This document shows, in pieces, positions 1 through 9,313 of a stretch of 64,000 nt of DNA. Position 1 is the first letter of the stretch. Each line of letters starts with the position of its first letter. A program made the translations under genes and the position numbers. This DNA comes from Sphaerisporangium sp040685555 (GTDB lineage Bacteria; Actinomycetota; Actinomycetes; Streptosporangiales; Streptosporangiaceae), in the NCBI RefSeq assembly GCF_040685555.1, contig NZ_JBFBIK010000003.1, positions 110,369 to 174,368 of the forward strand. The letters run 5' to 3'. The notes under the pieces are model-generated. The model searched no databases and was not told the origin of the DNA. It saw only the letters and a program-made list of their open reading frames with translations.

Positions 1-995
1 CGCGCGCCCGCCGCCCGGCGCTCCGCCGGCTCGTTGCGCAGCCGCAGCACCGCGCGTGCCACCGCCTGGGGGTCGCGCCAGGGCACGACCACGCCGCTCT
101 GGTAACGCTCCACGAGCTCGACCGCCCTGGGCGACGGCGTGGTGATCACCGGTATGCCGTGCGCCATGTACTCGACGATCTTGGTGGGCATGGAATGGCG
201 GTAGTTCGGCTCGTCGTGTAACAGCGAGAGCCCGGCCAGCGCCCCGTCGAGCCGCTTGAGCGCCTCGTCGTTGGGCATGAAGTCACGCCACTCCAGCACT
301 CCATCGGCCACAGCCTGATTGAGCATGGGCCTGCTCTGCGGGTCGGCGTAGCCGATCAGCTCGACCGCCACGCGGTGCGGCTGGAGCAGCCGGCCCACCT
401 CGACGGCCTCGCGTACGCCCCGCGCCTCCGACAGCCAGCCCAGGTAGACGACGCGGTCGTCGGAAGGCTCGCTGACGTGGTCGGGCACCCAGGTCTCGTT
501 CGGCACGACCAGGTGCGCCTGCCGGAACCGGCCCGCGTAGGCGGTCTCGGCCAGCAGCAGGTGCAGGTGGCGCTCCGCCGTGCCCTCCAGCAGCCGGGCG
601 AGGAAGCGCGTCGGCGGGCGCAAGAACGAGGGCAGCCACGGCTTCAGCGACAGCGTGGCGGGGGTGTCCTCATGGACGTCCCACACCACAGGAGGCCTGC
701 GCCGCACGCCCGCGACCGCGAGCAGCAGCTCGGGGTCGTGGATGAGCGCCAGGTCGACCTGGCCGCGGAGGCTCTTGAACAGCCGCCGGGCCGCCCGCAC
801 CGCGGACAGCCGCTTGCGCTCCGCCGCCCTCGGCAGATCGACCCCGGTGACCCACGACCTCGGCACGACGCCCCGCGCGGTGTACGGCGCGGCGTACGTG
901 ACCGCATGACCGGCGTCCACGAGCGCGCGGATCTGCCGGTGCAGGATCCGGGCGTCCTCGGGGTGGTGGACCACCGTCATGACAAGCACGTGCAC
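1..995 (-). CDS. Glycosyltransferase family 4, 3' end outside the window
   Basis: The reverse strand encodes about 331 residues and runs off the left edge, so the C-terminus is missing. The GTG start at 995 has GGAGGG six bases upstream and lies 18 bases after the stop of the dehydrogenase gene, so the two are probably one operon. The N-terminus (MHVLVMTVVHHPEDARI) is typical of a GT-B enzyme with an N-terminal Rossmann-like acceptor domain. The C-terminal half carries PTKIVEYMAHGIPVITT, the donor-site motif of GT4 enzymes. It probably transfers a sugar from a nucleotide donor during surface polysaccharide assembly at the inner face of the membrane. The acceptor and sugar cannot be told from sequence. 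Confidence 0.85.
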   Translation of the reverse strand, partial: MHVLVMTVVHHPEDARILHRQIRALVDAGHAVTYAAPYTARGVVPRSWVTGVDLPRAAERKRLSAVRAARRLFKSLRGQVDLALIHDPELLLAVAGVRRRPPVVWDVHEDTPATLSLKPWLPSFLRPPTRFLARLLEGTAERHLHLLLAETAYAGRFRQAHLVVPNETWVPDHVSEPSDDRVVYLGWLSEARGVREAVEVGRLLQPHRVAVELIGYADPQSRPMLNQAVADGVLEWRDFMPNDEALKRLDGALAGLSLLHDEPNYRHSMPTKIVEYMAHGIPVITTPSPRAVELVERYQSGVVVPWRDPQAVARAVLRLRNEPAERRAAGA

Positions 996-1013
996 GCGCC
1001 GACCCTCCGCCCG

Positions 1014-2279
1014 TCAGAGCCGCTCGACGCGTTCGCCCTCGGAGAGGACGCCCCGGGTGTCGAGAAGTAGATGCGCTCGTTTCTCCACCATGTCCAGGTC
1101 GAACTCCGAGTGCTGCTGGAGCAGGACGGTCACGTCCGCCCTCTCCACCGCCTCAGCGAGATCGTCCTCTCGTGGTACTTCGACCCCGTCGACCGTCCAC
1201 TGCTTCACGTGTGGGTCGGCGAAGACGAGCTCGGCGCCGAGATCGCGGAACGCTCGCGCGATCGGCACCGCCGGAGTCTCGCGCTCGTCGGCGATATCCG
1301 GCTTGTAGGTGACGCCCATCAGCAGGACGCGGGAGCCGTTGACCGGCTTCTTGGCGCGGTTCAGCAGGCGCTGCACGCGGGCCACGACGTACGCCGGCAT
1401 CCGCTCGTTGATCTCCTGTGCCAGCTCCACGAAGCGGAACGGGTAGCCGAGCTTGCGCACGGCGTGGGAGAGGTACGAGGGGTCGACCGGGATGCAGTGA
1501 CCGCCCACGCCCGGACCGGGCAGGAACTTCTGGAAGCCGAACGGCTTGGTGGAGGCGGCCTCGATGGCCTCCCACAGGTTCACGCCGAGCTCGTCGCAGA
1601 AGATGGCCATCTCGTTGACGAGCGCGATGTTGACGTGCCGGTAGGTGTTCTCCAGCAGCTTGGCCATCTCGGCCTCGCGCGTGCCGCTGACGGTCACGAC
1701 CTGCTCGATGAACCGGGCGTAGAACGCCTCCGCGCGGTCGCGGCACGCCTTGGTGTACCCGCCGACCACCTTCGGGGTGTTGCGCAGCCCGTACTTGGTG
1801 TTGCCGGGGTCGATGCGCTCCGGCGAGAAGGCGAGGTGGAAGTCGACGCCGGCGGTCAGCCCGGATGCCTGTTCGAGGATCGGGCGGACGACCTCGTCGG
1901 TCGTGCCGGGGTAGGTGGTCGACTCAAGGACGACGAGCGTGCCTCGCTGGAGGTAACGCCCCACCGCCTCGACGGCGCCGCGCACCGCCGAGAGGTCCGG
2001 ACGATGGTCCTCGTCGAGCGGCGTGGGCACGCAGATGACGATGGTGTCGCTGGCGGCGAGGATCGACTGGTCGAGCGTGGCCGTGAACTCGTTGGCCAGC
2101 ATGGAGTCGAGATCGGCGTCGCTCAGGTCGTCGATGTAGGAACGGCCGGAGGTCAGGGCGTCGACTTTTCGCGCGTCGACGTCCAGTCCGACCACGCGAA
2201 GACCTGCCCCCGTAGCCTCTTTGGCGAGGGGCATGCCCACGTAACCCAGGCCGATGACCGCGAGGTCGTACCCGCTCAC
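1014..2279 (-). CDS. wecC: Nucleotide-sugar dehydrogenase (UDP-ManNAc / UDP-glucose dehydrogenase family)
   Basis: The 421-residue protein has the NAD-binding glycine motif IGLGYVG at residues 9-15 and the catalytic cysteine (C262) in GVGGHCIPVDP. It ends with a UDP-binding domain containing GVTYKPDIADERETP. The family oxidises the C6 hydroxyl of a UDP-sugar to a carboxylate in two NAD-dependent steps. A non-hydrolysing UDP-GlcNAc 2-epimerase gene at 4145-5281 suggests the substrate is UDP-ManNAc and the product UDP-ManNAcA (inference). The GTG at 2279 was chosen because the conserved Rossmann strand starts just after it; the open frame runs on to a GTG at 2306 but has no better ribosome site there. 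The glycosyltransferase gene follows 18 bases downstream. Confidence 0.9.
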   Translation of the reverse strand: MSGYDLAVIGLGYVGMPLAKEATGAGLRVVGLDVDARKVDALTSGRSYIDDLSDADLDSMLANEFTATLDQSILAASDTIVICVPTPLDEDHRPDLSAVRGAVEAVGRYLQRGTLVVLESTTYPGTTDEVVRPILEQASGLTAGVDFHLAFSPERIDPGNTKYGLRNTPKVVGGYTKACRDRAEAFYARFIEQVVTVSGTREAEMAKLLENTYRHVNIALVNEMAIFCDELGVNLWEAIEAASTKPFGFQKFLPGPGVGGHCIPVDPSYLSHAVRKLGYPFRFVELAQEINERMPAYVVARVQRLLNRAKKPVNGSRVLLMGVTYKPDIADERETPAVPIARAFRDLGAELVFADPHVKQWTVDGVEVPREDDLAEAVERADVTVLLQQHSEFDLDMVEKRAHLLLDTRGVLSEGERVERL

Positions 2280-2406
2280 GTGGCGTCCTGAAGCCCGAAA
2301 CAACACTGCATGGTGGGAAAGGCTATCTCAACTCCACACAGATCACGTCTAATGCGATTGAACCCATAGCCAAGCCGAGGTTTCCGATCGGTCATGACAC
2401 GGGAAA

Positions 2407-4110
2407 TCATCGGGCAACGGACTGGTAGATCGTCCGATATGTCGCTGCGATCCGGCTCCACGTCCGCTTCGTCGCGACCTCGGTCCGACCGGCCTCGCCC
2501 ATCTCGGCGCGCCGCTCCGGATCGTCCCTCAGACCCGCCAGAGCCTTGGCCAGGGCGGCCGGATCACCGGGCGGTACGAGCAGGCCGGCGCCGTCCGAAC
2601 CGACCAGCTCCGACAGCGCGGGAAGGTCGCTGAGCACGACCGGCTTGCCGAGCGCCATCGCCTCCACCGGCTTGAGCGGCGTCACCAGGCGGCACACGCG
2701 CAGATCCTCACGCGGGCAGACGAAGATGTCGATGGCCGACTGCGCCTGTAGCGCCTCCTCCGGCCCGACCCGGCCCGGCAGGATCGCCAGATCGCCCAGG
2801 CCGAGCTTCTCGACCTGGGCGAGCAGCACGGGCCGCTCGGCGCCGTCGCCGACGATCAGGACGCGCACGGGAGTCCCGGTGTCACGCAGCAGCGCGGCGG
2901 CCGAGAGCAGCGTCGCGAAGCCCTCGTAGCCGACGATGCTCGACACCGAACCGACGACGATCTCGTCCGGCGCGATGCCGTACGCGGCACGGAACGCCGC
3001 GCCGTCGTAGTCGGCGGTCAGCAGCGTGTCGTCCACGGCGTTCGGCGCGAGGAAGATCTTGTCGCGGGGCACACCCCGCTCGGCGATCTCCACCGCCATC
3101 GTCTCGGCGAGGGTCACCACCGCGTCGGCGGAGCGCATGATGTGCGCCTCCCGATCGCGCTGGAGCAGGTGCCGCTCGCTGCCGACCCTGGCCGCGTCGC
3201 GCGAGGCCCAGGTCTCCTCCAGGAAGCCCCGCACCTCGTAGACCAGCGGCGTGCCGGTCCGCTCGCGCGCGGCGAGCGCCACAGAGCCGTTGCGGTGGTC
3301 GGTCGCGGCGTGCAGCACCTGGGGCCGAAGCGTCCTGACCAGCTCGGTCACCTCGCCTGCTCCGCGGATCATCCGGCCGCGGCTCTCGAACGGCACCTCG
3401 CCGCTCGGCAGCAGGCGGTGGTACGGGACGCCGTCGATCTCCTCGTACGGCTCGGCGTCGGCGTGCCCCTGGAGCATGGGCCAGCCCCAGCTGGTCACCA
3501 CGTGCGGATCGAGCCCGGCGGCGCGCTGCGCGGTCACGATGCGGTGCGTGCGGACGGTGTACCCGGCCTGGGTGTACGGCAGCGCGTTGGTCACGCAGTG
3601 CAGCACTCGGCCCTCGACCCGCTCGCCGACGATCACCTTGGACTTCGGCGGGATCGGAGCGGCGCCGATCGCGGCCTTCTCGCCCTCGTAGTAGGCGATC
3701 CGCCTGCGGATGAACGGCCACCGCGCGTGCGGCTGCAGGACCTCGATGGCCTTGGTCATCTTGCCGTGCTCGAACTCGGCCTTGGCCGCTTCGAGGGGGC
3801 CGTCGGCCATGCGCCGCGCTATCTTGCGCGCGGTGACGCGCACGACGCGGGCGACCGGCCACGCGACCTTGCCCACCGCTGGGCGCAGGCGTGGAGGCAT
3901 CGCCTCCGCCGCCGCCTGCGCCACACGCATCGGGTCGGATTTGACCCTGGTGACGAAGACTCTGGAGACAATGACCGGATGCTGGACGAAGCCCTTGAGG
4001 AAACCGCGCACGCCGGCGCGAGCCGACTTGGGGGAGACCTTATCGGGCCGGCTGGCCTCGGAAACCACGCGGTGACCGTACCATAGGCACCGCTTGGCCC
4101 TACTGGCCAT
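2407..4110 (-). CDS. Glycosyltransferase family 4 with basic N-terminal extension
   Basis: About 567 residues. The first roughly 130 are rich in Arg and Lys with no recognisable fold. From about residue 180 the protein has a GT-B fold: an acceptor-side motif around ALPYTQAGYTVRTHR, PNAVDDTLL, the mid-domain VGSVSSIVGYEG, and the donor motif LKPVEAMALGKPVVLSDLPAL. No signal peptide is seen, so it is probably cytoplasmic or peripheral. The ATG at 4110 is preceded by GGGAGTGG; longer in-frame starts would overlap the divergent 2-epimerase gene at 4145. It is transcribed toward the dehydrogenase gene with a 127-base gap. The sugar specificity is unknown. Confidence 0.87.
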   Translation of the reverse strand: MASRAKRCLWYGHRVVSEASRPDKVSPKSARAGVRGFLKGFVQHPVIVSRVFVTRVKSDPMRVAQAAAEAMPPRLRPAVGKVAWPVARVVRVTARKIARRMADGPLEAAKAEFEHGKMTKAIEVLQPHARWPFIRRRIAYYEGEKAAIGAAPIPPKSKVIVGERVEGRVLHCVTNALPYTQAGYTVRTHRIVTAQRAAGLDPHVVTSWGWPMLQGHADAEPYEEIDGVPYHRLLPSGEVPFESRGRMIRGAGEVTELVRTLRPQVLHAATDHRNGSVALAARERTGTPLVYEVRGFLEETWASRDAARVGSERHLLQRDREAHIMRSADAVVTLAETMAVEIAERGVPRDKIFLAPNAVDDTLLTADYDGAAFRAAYGIAPDEIVVGSVSSIVGYEGFATLLSAAALLRDTGTPVRVLIVGDGAERPVLLAQVEKLGLGDLAILPGRVGPEEALQAQSAIDIFVCPREDLRVCRLVTPLKPVEAMALGKPVVLSDLPALSELVGSDGAGLLVPPGDPAALAKALAGLRDDPERRAEMGEAGRTEVATKRTWSRIAATYRTIYQSVAR

Positions 4111-4144
4111 TAGTTGACCCACTCCCGGGTGAAAGGCGAGGTCA

Positions 4145-5281
4145 ATGAGGGAAAATCCCCTCGTTCTGCACGTGCTGGGCGCGCGTCCCAACTTCCCGAA
4201 GGCGGCCCCCGTCGTGCGAGGCCTGGCCGAGCTGGGAGTCCGGCAGGGCATCGTCCACACCGGGCAGCACTACGACGCGCTCATGTCGGACGTCTTCTTC
4301 GCCGACCTCGGCCTCCCCGAGCCGATCGCCAACCTCGGCGTGGGCTCGGGCAGCCACGCACGCCAGACGGCCGCGCTGCTGACCGGCCTGGAGGAGGTCG
4401 TGCTGGAGCACAAGCCCGACCTCGTCGTGGTCTACGGGGACGTCAACTCGACGCTCGCCGCGATCCTGGTCTGCGCCAAGCTCCAGATCCCGACCGCGCA
4501 CGTCGAGGCCGGCCTGCGGTCCTTCGACCGGGAGATGCCCGAGGAGGTCAACCGCGTCGTCACCGACGCGCTCGCCGACATCCTGCTGGTGACCAGCCCC
4601 GACGGGCTCTCCCACCTGGCCAGCGAGGGCGTCTCCCCCGCCAAGGCGCACCTGGTGGGCAACCCGATGATCGACAGCCTGTTCTCGGCGCTGCCGAAGC
4701 TCGACCCCGAACCGCTGAAGGAGCGCCTCGGCCTGCCCGTGCGGTACGCCGTCGCCACCCTGCACCGCCCGGGGAACGTCGACGACCCCGAGTCCGCCCG
4801 CGAGCTGGTCGAGGCCGTGCTCGCGGTGAGCGAGCAGGTGCCGATCGTGGTGCCGCTGCACCCGCGCGGGCGCGAGCGCCTCGCCAAGGCGGGCCTGGTG
4901 ACCGGCGACAACCTCACGATCATCGACCCGCTGGGGTACGTCGAGTTCCTCTCGCTGGTCCGGGGCGCCGCGCTGGTCGTCACCGACTCCGGCGGCGTGC
5001 AGGAGGAGACGACCGTGCTCGGCGTCCCCTGCCTGACCGTGCGGCCGAACACCGAGCGGCCCATCACGATCACCCACGGCACCAACCGTCTCGTGACCCC
5101 GGCGACGCTGCCCGCCGCGGCGTCCAAGGCGCTCGCCGACGGCGCGGCCACCCCGAGCGGGGAGCTGCCGCCACTGTGGGACGGCGCCGCGGGGCCGAGG
5201 ATCGCCCGCGTCATCGAGGCCTGGCTGCGCGGCGACGACCTCTCCCCCGCCGCCCAGGGGACCCCGCCCACGATGCGCTGA
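4145..5281 (+). CDS. wecB: UDP-N-acetylglucosamine 2-epimerase (non-hydrolysing)
   Basis: 378 residues, the usual length. The family interconverts UDP-GlcNAc and UDP-ManNAc in the cytoplasm. Visible signatures are GARPNF (12-17), HTGQHYD (38-44), GDVNST (98-103), HVEAGLRSFD (119-128) with the following EEVNR, HPRGRERL, and a C-terminal DSGGVQEE that holds the UDP. The ATG at 4145 has GGCGAGG just upstream. It is divergent from the glycosyltransferase gene (34 bases between starts). With the dehydrogenase gene it forms a plausible UDP-ManNAcA pathway for a capsule or teichuronic-type polymer. Confidence 0.93.
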   Translation: MRENPLVLHVLGARPNFPKAAPVVRGLAELGVRQGIVHTGQHYDALMSDVFFADLGLPEPIANLGVGSGSHARQTAALLTGLEEVVLEHKPDLVVVYGDVNSTLAAILVCAKLQIPTAHVEAGLRSFDREMPEEVNRVVTDALADILLVTSPDGLSHLASEGVSPAKAHLVGNPMIDSLFSALPKLDPEPLKERLGLPVRYAVATLHRPGNVDDPESARELVEAVLAVSEQVPIVVPLHPRGRERLAKAGLVTGDNLTIIDPLGYVEFLSLVRGAALVVTDSGGVQEETTVLGVPCLTVRPNTERPITITHGTNRLVTPATLPAAASKALADGAATPSGELPPLWDGAAGPRIARVIEAWLRGDDLSPAAQGTPPTMR

Positions 5282-5396
5282 CCTGCCCGATCGCGAGGTT
5301 GGCGATTTGGGCATTTAGGCGAAAACGCCCATCCTTTCGCGGTCAAAGCCGTACGATCGGACATTCCCGGGCGAGGACGAGGGAGCAAGTCGCACC

Positions 5397-7475
5397 ATGG
5401 CCGAGAGTGACCAGACAAATCCGGATGAGCCGCGTTTTCAGCGACTCGGGGCGGCGAACTGGCTACCCGAGGAGCGCAAGGTCGTCGAGCGCTACGAGGA
5501 CCGCATCCGCGACCTGGAGCGACGCCTCGCCACCGCCGAGGCGCGGGCCGAGTACGCCCAGTGGCAGCTGTCGGCGACCAGGGCGCAGCGCCCGTACCGC
5601 GTGAGCACCGCGCTCGCCGGAGCCAAGCGCCCGTCCAGGCTCGTACGGCTCCCGCGCGACCTGTCCCAGGCGCTCAAGCCCAAGAAGGCTCCCAAGGCGC
5701 CCGCGACGGTCACCGCGAGCAGCGTCGCCATGGACGCCGTGCTCGCGCACGCGCCCGAGGTCAAGATCCCGAACCTGGCCTGGCCCGAGGGCCCGGTCAG
5801 CCGTCCGGACCTGAAGGTCGCGGTCATCCTGGACGACTTCTCCAGGATGGCCTTCAAGTACGAGTGGGACCAGATCGAGTTCGGGCTCAAGGACTGGCCG
5901 GAGATCTTCGCGGAGAAGCGTCCCGACGTACTGTTCTGCGAGTCCGCGTGGCACGGCAACCAGACGCGCTGGCGCTACCAGATGACCGGCACCAACGCGC
6001 CCAAGCAGGAGCTCCGCGACCTGGTGAGCTGGTGCCGCGAGCAGGGCATCCCCACGGTCTTCTGGAACAAGGAGGACCCGCCGAACTTCGAGTTCTTCAT
6101 CGACACGGCGAAGCTTTTCGACTACGTGTACACGTGCGACGGCGACATGGTCCACAAGTATCGCGAAATATTGGGACATGATCGGGTGGATGTGCTGCAG
6201 TTCGCGGCGCAGCCGCGCGTGCACAACCCGATCCAGACCAAGCAGGGCCGGCCGTACGACGTGGTCTTCGCGGGCATGTACTTCCGCGACAAGCACCCCG
6301 AGCGGCGCGAGCAGATGGAGGCCGTGATCGCTCCCACGCGGGAGCTCGGCCTGCACATCTTCGCCCGCAACGACAAGGCCGGCGACAAGTACGCCTGGCC
6401 CGAGGAGTACCGCCCGCACATCGTGGGCGAGCTGCCGTACGAGCAGATGCTCGCCGCGTACAAGATGTACAAGGTCTTCCTCAACGTGAACTCGGTGATC
6501 GACTCGCCGACCATGTGCGCCCGGCGCGTCTTCGAGCTGTCGGCGTGCTCCACCACCGTGCTGTCGGGATGGTCGCGGGCCATTGAGGAGACGTTCGGCT
6601 CGCTGATCCCGATCGCGCACACGCAGGAAGAGGCCTACAACCAGGCCCTCTACCTGATCAACAGCCCGGAGCTCCGCGCCCGCCAGGCCCACCTGGCCAT
6701 GCGCGAGGTGTTCGACAAGCACCTCTTCTCCCACCGTGTCGACCAGATCCTCACCGCGCTCGGCCGTCCCGTGGTCACGCGGACGAAGAGCGTGTCGGTC
6801 GTCCTGCCCACGAACCGGGCGGGCCAGCTCGAACACGCCATCTCCCAGGTCGCCCGCCAGCGCCACCGCGACCTTGAGCTGATCCTGGTGCTGCACGGGC
6901 TCGACATCGATCCGGGTGTCGTCCGCGACAAGGCCCTGGCCGCCGGCATCCCCGCCGTCAAGGTGCTCACCGCCGACCCGTCGCTCACGCTCGGCGAGGT
7001 GCTGAACGTCGGCATCGCCCAGGCCGACGGCGAGTACATCGCCAAGATGGACGACGACAACCTGTACGGCACGCACTACCTCTCGGACCTGCTGCGCGCC
7101 TTCGACTACGCCGACGCGGAGATGGTCGGCAAGGGCGCCCACTACACCTACTTCCCCGCCACCAACACGACCGTGATGCGCCTGCCCGGCCTGGAGCACC
7201 GGTACGCCCACCTCGTGCAGGGCGCCACGATCCTCGCCAAGGCCGACCTGCTGCGCGCGTTCGCCTTCGAGGCCGTCAACGCGGGCGAGGACACGCGGCT
7301 GGTACGACGGTGCAAGGAGGAAGGTGTGCGCATCTACTCCGCCGACCGCTTCAACTTCGTCTACATGCGCGGCGCCGACGCCTCGGCCCACACCTGGAAG
7401 GCCCAGGACTACAAGCTGACGCGCAACGCCCAGTTCTCCTTCGTCGGCCACCCCGAAGCCCACGTAATGATCTGA
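5397..7475 (+). CDS. Two-domain glycosyltransferase (CgeB-like N-terminus, GT2 C-terminus)
   Basis: 692 residues. An N-terminal stretch with heptad-like Glu/Arg (about 20-55) looks coiled-coil. Residues about 140-455 resemble the CgeB/YkvP-type transferase with a C-terminal Glyco_trans_1_2 block (ending near CARRVFELSACSTTVLSG). A GT-A domain starts near residue 463 (VSVVLPTNRAG) and has the metal-binding DDD motif in KMDDDNLYG near 550. Two transferase folds in one chain suggest successive or repeating sugar additions (inference). The ATG at 5397 follows GGGAG. A 115-base gap from the epimerase gene contains only a weak GC stem (GGCG-AAAA-CGCC near 5318-5329), so co-transcription is likely. 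Confidence 0.88.
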   Translation: MAESDQTNPDEPRFQRLGAANWLPEERKVVERYEDRIRDLERRLATAEARAEYAQWQLSATRAQRPYRVSTALAGAKRPSRLVRLPRDLSQALKPKKAPKAPATVTASSVAMDAVLAHAPEVKIPNLAWPEGPVSRPDLKVAVILDDFSRMAFKYEWDQIEFGLKDWPEIFAEKRPDVLFCESAWHGNQTRWRYQMTGTNAPKQELRDLVSWCREQGIPTVFWNKEDPPNFEFFIDTAKLFDYVYTCDGDMVHKYREILGHDRVDVLQFAAQPRVHNPIQTKQGRPYDVVFAGMYFRDKHPERREQMEAVIAPTRELGLHIFARNDKAGDKYAWPEEYRPHIVGELPYEQMLAAYKMYKVFLNVNSVIDSPTMCARRVFELSACSTTVLSGWSRAIEETFGSLIPIAHTQEEAYNQALYLINSPELRARQAHLAMREVFDKHLFSHRVDQILTALGRPVVTRTKSVSVVLPTNRAGQLEHAISQVARQRHRDLELILVLHGLDIDPGVVRDKALAAGIPAVKVLTADPSLTLGEVLNVGIAQADGEYIAKMDDDNLYGTHYLSDLLRAFDYADAEMVGKGAHYTYFPATNTTVMRLPGLEHRYAHLVQGATILAKADLLRAFAFEAVNAGEDTRLVRRCKEEGVRIYSADRFNFVYMRGADASAHTWKAQDYKLTRNAQFSFVGHPEAHVMI

Positions 7476-7601
7476 CCGGCGTACCGGCGATCAACCTGGC
7501 CGCCGGACTCGAACATCAGCGCAGCCCGCCGTCTCTCACCTTCCGGACGAACGCCCTCCGCTCGCCGGACCAGAGCATCAGCATGCCCCGTACTCCTGGC
7601 A

Positions 7602-7629
7602 ATACTATCGGCAGCGATACTATCGGCAG
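7602..7629 (+). repeat. 15-base tandem repeat over a probable promoter
   Basis: ATACTATCGGCAG occurs twice with a 15-base period (7602-7614 and 7617-7629). It ends directly on the AGGAGG ribosome site (7628-7633) of the ATPase gene. Each copy contains TACTAT, a fair match to an actinobacterial -10 box. This looks like a regulator site or duplicated promoter element for that gene. Confidence 0.5.
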
Positions 7630-7638
7630 GAGGTGCAT

Positions 7639-9060
7639 GTGAGCGGGTTCATCGGGCGGGAAGCGGAGCTTGCGGCGCTGCAGGGGTTGCTCGACCGGGT
7701 GACCTCGGCCGTCGGCGGTGCCCGGCCGGGGCGGTGTTTGCTCATGCGCGGGCGCAGGCGGATCGGCAAGTCCGCCTTGGCGGAGGAGTTCGTGACGCGC
7801 AGCGGCCTGGCGTCTCTGTACTTCACCGCCGCGCGCGCGAGCGCCGAGCAGGAGTTGCGGCAACTGCTCGATGACGTCGCGTCCTCCGACCTTCCTCACC
7901 GTGAACTCTTCGTCGAGACCGCCCCGGCCAACTGGAACAGCGCGCTCCAACTGCTGGCGGACGCGATCCCCGACGATTCACCATCGGTGGTGGTGATCGA
8001 CGAGGTTCCCTACCTCATGGAGCGCGTCGATGCCTTCGAAGGGTTGCTCCAGCGGGCCTGGGACCGGTACCTGAGCCGCAAGCCCGTTCTGCTGATCCTC
8101 ATCGGCTCGGACATGTCGATGATGGAGGCGCTCAACAGCTACGAGAGGCCGTTCCACCAGCGGGGCACCGAGATGGTGGTCAGGCCTCTCAATCCCTCCG
8201 AGATCCAGCGGATGCTCGATCTGGACGCCAAGACGGCCTTCGACGCGGCTCTCGTGACCGGTGGTCTCCCTCTGGTGTGCGCCGAATGGGCACCGGGAGC
8301 GTCGGTGTGGAAGTTCCTGCATGACGCGCTGACCAACCCGGTATCGGCCCTGCTCGTCTAAGGAGAGAGGACGCTGGCCGCGGAGTTCCCCGGACAGGCC
8401 ATGGCAAGGGAAGTGCTGGAGGCCATCGGCAGCGGGGAGCGCACCTTCGTCAACATCGCGCGGGCCGCGGGAGGCATCTCCCACTCCACCCTCACCCGCG
8501 CGGCGGACCTCCTCACGGCCAAAGGCATCGTGTCCTCGGAGCTCCCGCTGAGCACCCGCCCGTCGCGGGAACGCCGATACCGGATCGCCGATCCCTACCT
8601 TCGCTTCTGGCTCTACTTCCTGCGGCCGCACATGCCGGAGATCGAGCGGCGCCGGGGTGACCTCACGCTACGGCGGATCGCGGCGGGCTGGAGCAGTTGG
8701 CACGGAAGGGCGGTCGAGCCATTGGTACGCGAAGCGCTGGCCCGGTTGGTACCCGATGGACGGCTTCCCTCCGCCGAGGCCATCGGCTCCTACTGGACAC
8801 GGAGCAACGACGTCGAGATCGACATCGTCGGAGCGGACCGCGCCCCCATCGCCAAGGAACTTCGCTTCGTAGGGTCGATCAAGTGGCTGGAGAGCGCCTT
8901 CGACGATCACGACCTCCAGGAACTGATCCGGCACCGGGCCGCGCTGACCGATCGCACCCTCCCATTGGTCGCCGCATCCCGAAGCGGCGCGACATGCGAC
9001 GGACTCACCGCTCTCTACGGCCCAGAGGAGCTCATCACCGCGTGGCGGCATCAGAGTTGA
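7639..9060 (+). pseudogene. DUF234-type archaeal-like ATPase gene interrupted by one in-frame stop
   Basis: The first part (7639-8358, 240 codons) has a P-loop (GRRRIGKSALAEEF, near residue 45), a Walker B strand (SVVVIDEVPYL) and a sensor-like LILIGSD, as in PF01637 AAA ATPases. The second part (8362-9060) continues in the same frame with a winged-helix segment (ISHSTLTRAADLLTAKGIVSS) and a nuclease-like C-terminal domain (RSNDVEIDIVGAD) typical of the DUF234 half. A single TAA at 8359-8361 separates them. A single-base change (GAA or GAG class to TAA) would explain it. The GTG at 7639 has AGGAGG five bases upstream. An internal ATG at 8401 could permit a separate C-terminal product, but it lacks a good ribosome site. 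Sequencing error is the alternative. Confidence 0.8.
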
Positions 9061-9216
9061 CCATGTTGATCTAAGAAGACTTCCTGACCGGGCGGGCCGG
9101 GTCGGCGGTTCCTCCTCGGCGACCAACTGAGGCGATATTTCGCGATTACCCGCTCTTTGTCAGAGCTTGACTGTTGTAAGAAGATCGTGTTGATTTACCT
9201 CAGACCTGTGGAGGAC

Positions 9217-9236
9217 TACCTCGGAGTACCGAGGTA
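9217..9236. promoter_or_regulatory. Perfect 8-base inverted repeat upstream of the chitinase gene
   Basis: TACCTCGG (9217-9224), a four-base spacer AGTA, then CCGAGGTA (9229-9236). It lies 77 bases before the chitinase start. It could be an operator or a leader hairpin. It does not match the DasR box I would expect for chitinase control. Confidence 0.5.
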
Positions 9237-9313
9237 CCGGGCGGGGTCGTTGCGCGGGATCAATCCTGTTCATCCATCGTGTGCGGACCTGAGCCGCACG
9301 AAGGAGTGACGAA

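Noticed and set aside
5306..5331. Terminator between the epimerase and the two-domain glycosyltransferase
   Set aside because: The stem GGCG-AAAA-CGCC is only 4 bp and the downstream gene is in the same pathway, so co-transcription is more likely.
9201..9220. DasR box before the chitinase gene
   Set aside because: CAGACCTGTGGAGGACTACC has only weak similarity to the GGTCTAGACC core and lacks its symmetry.
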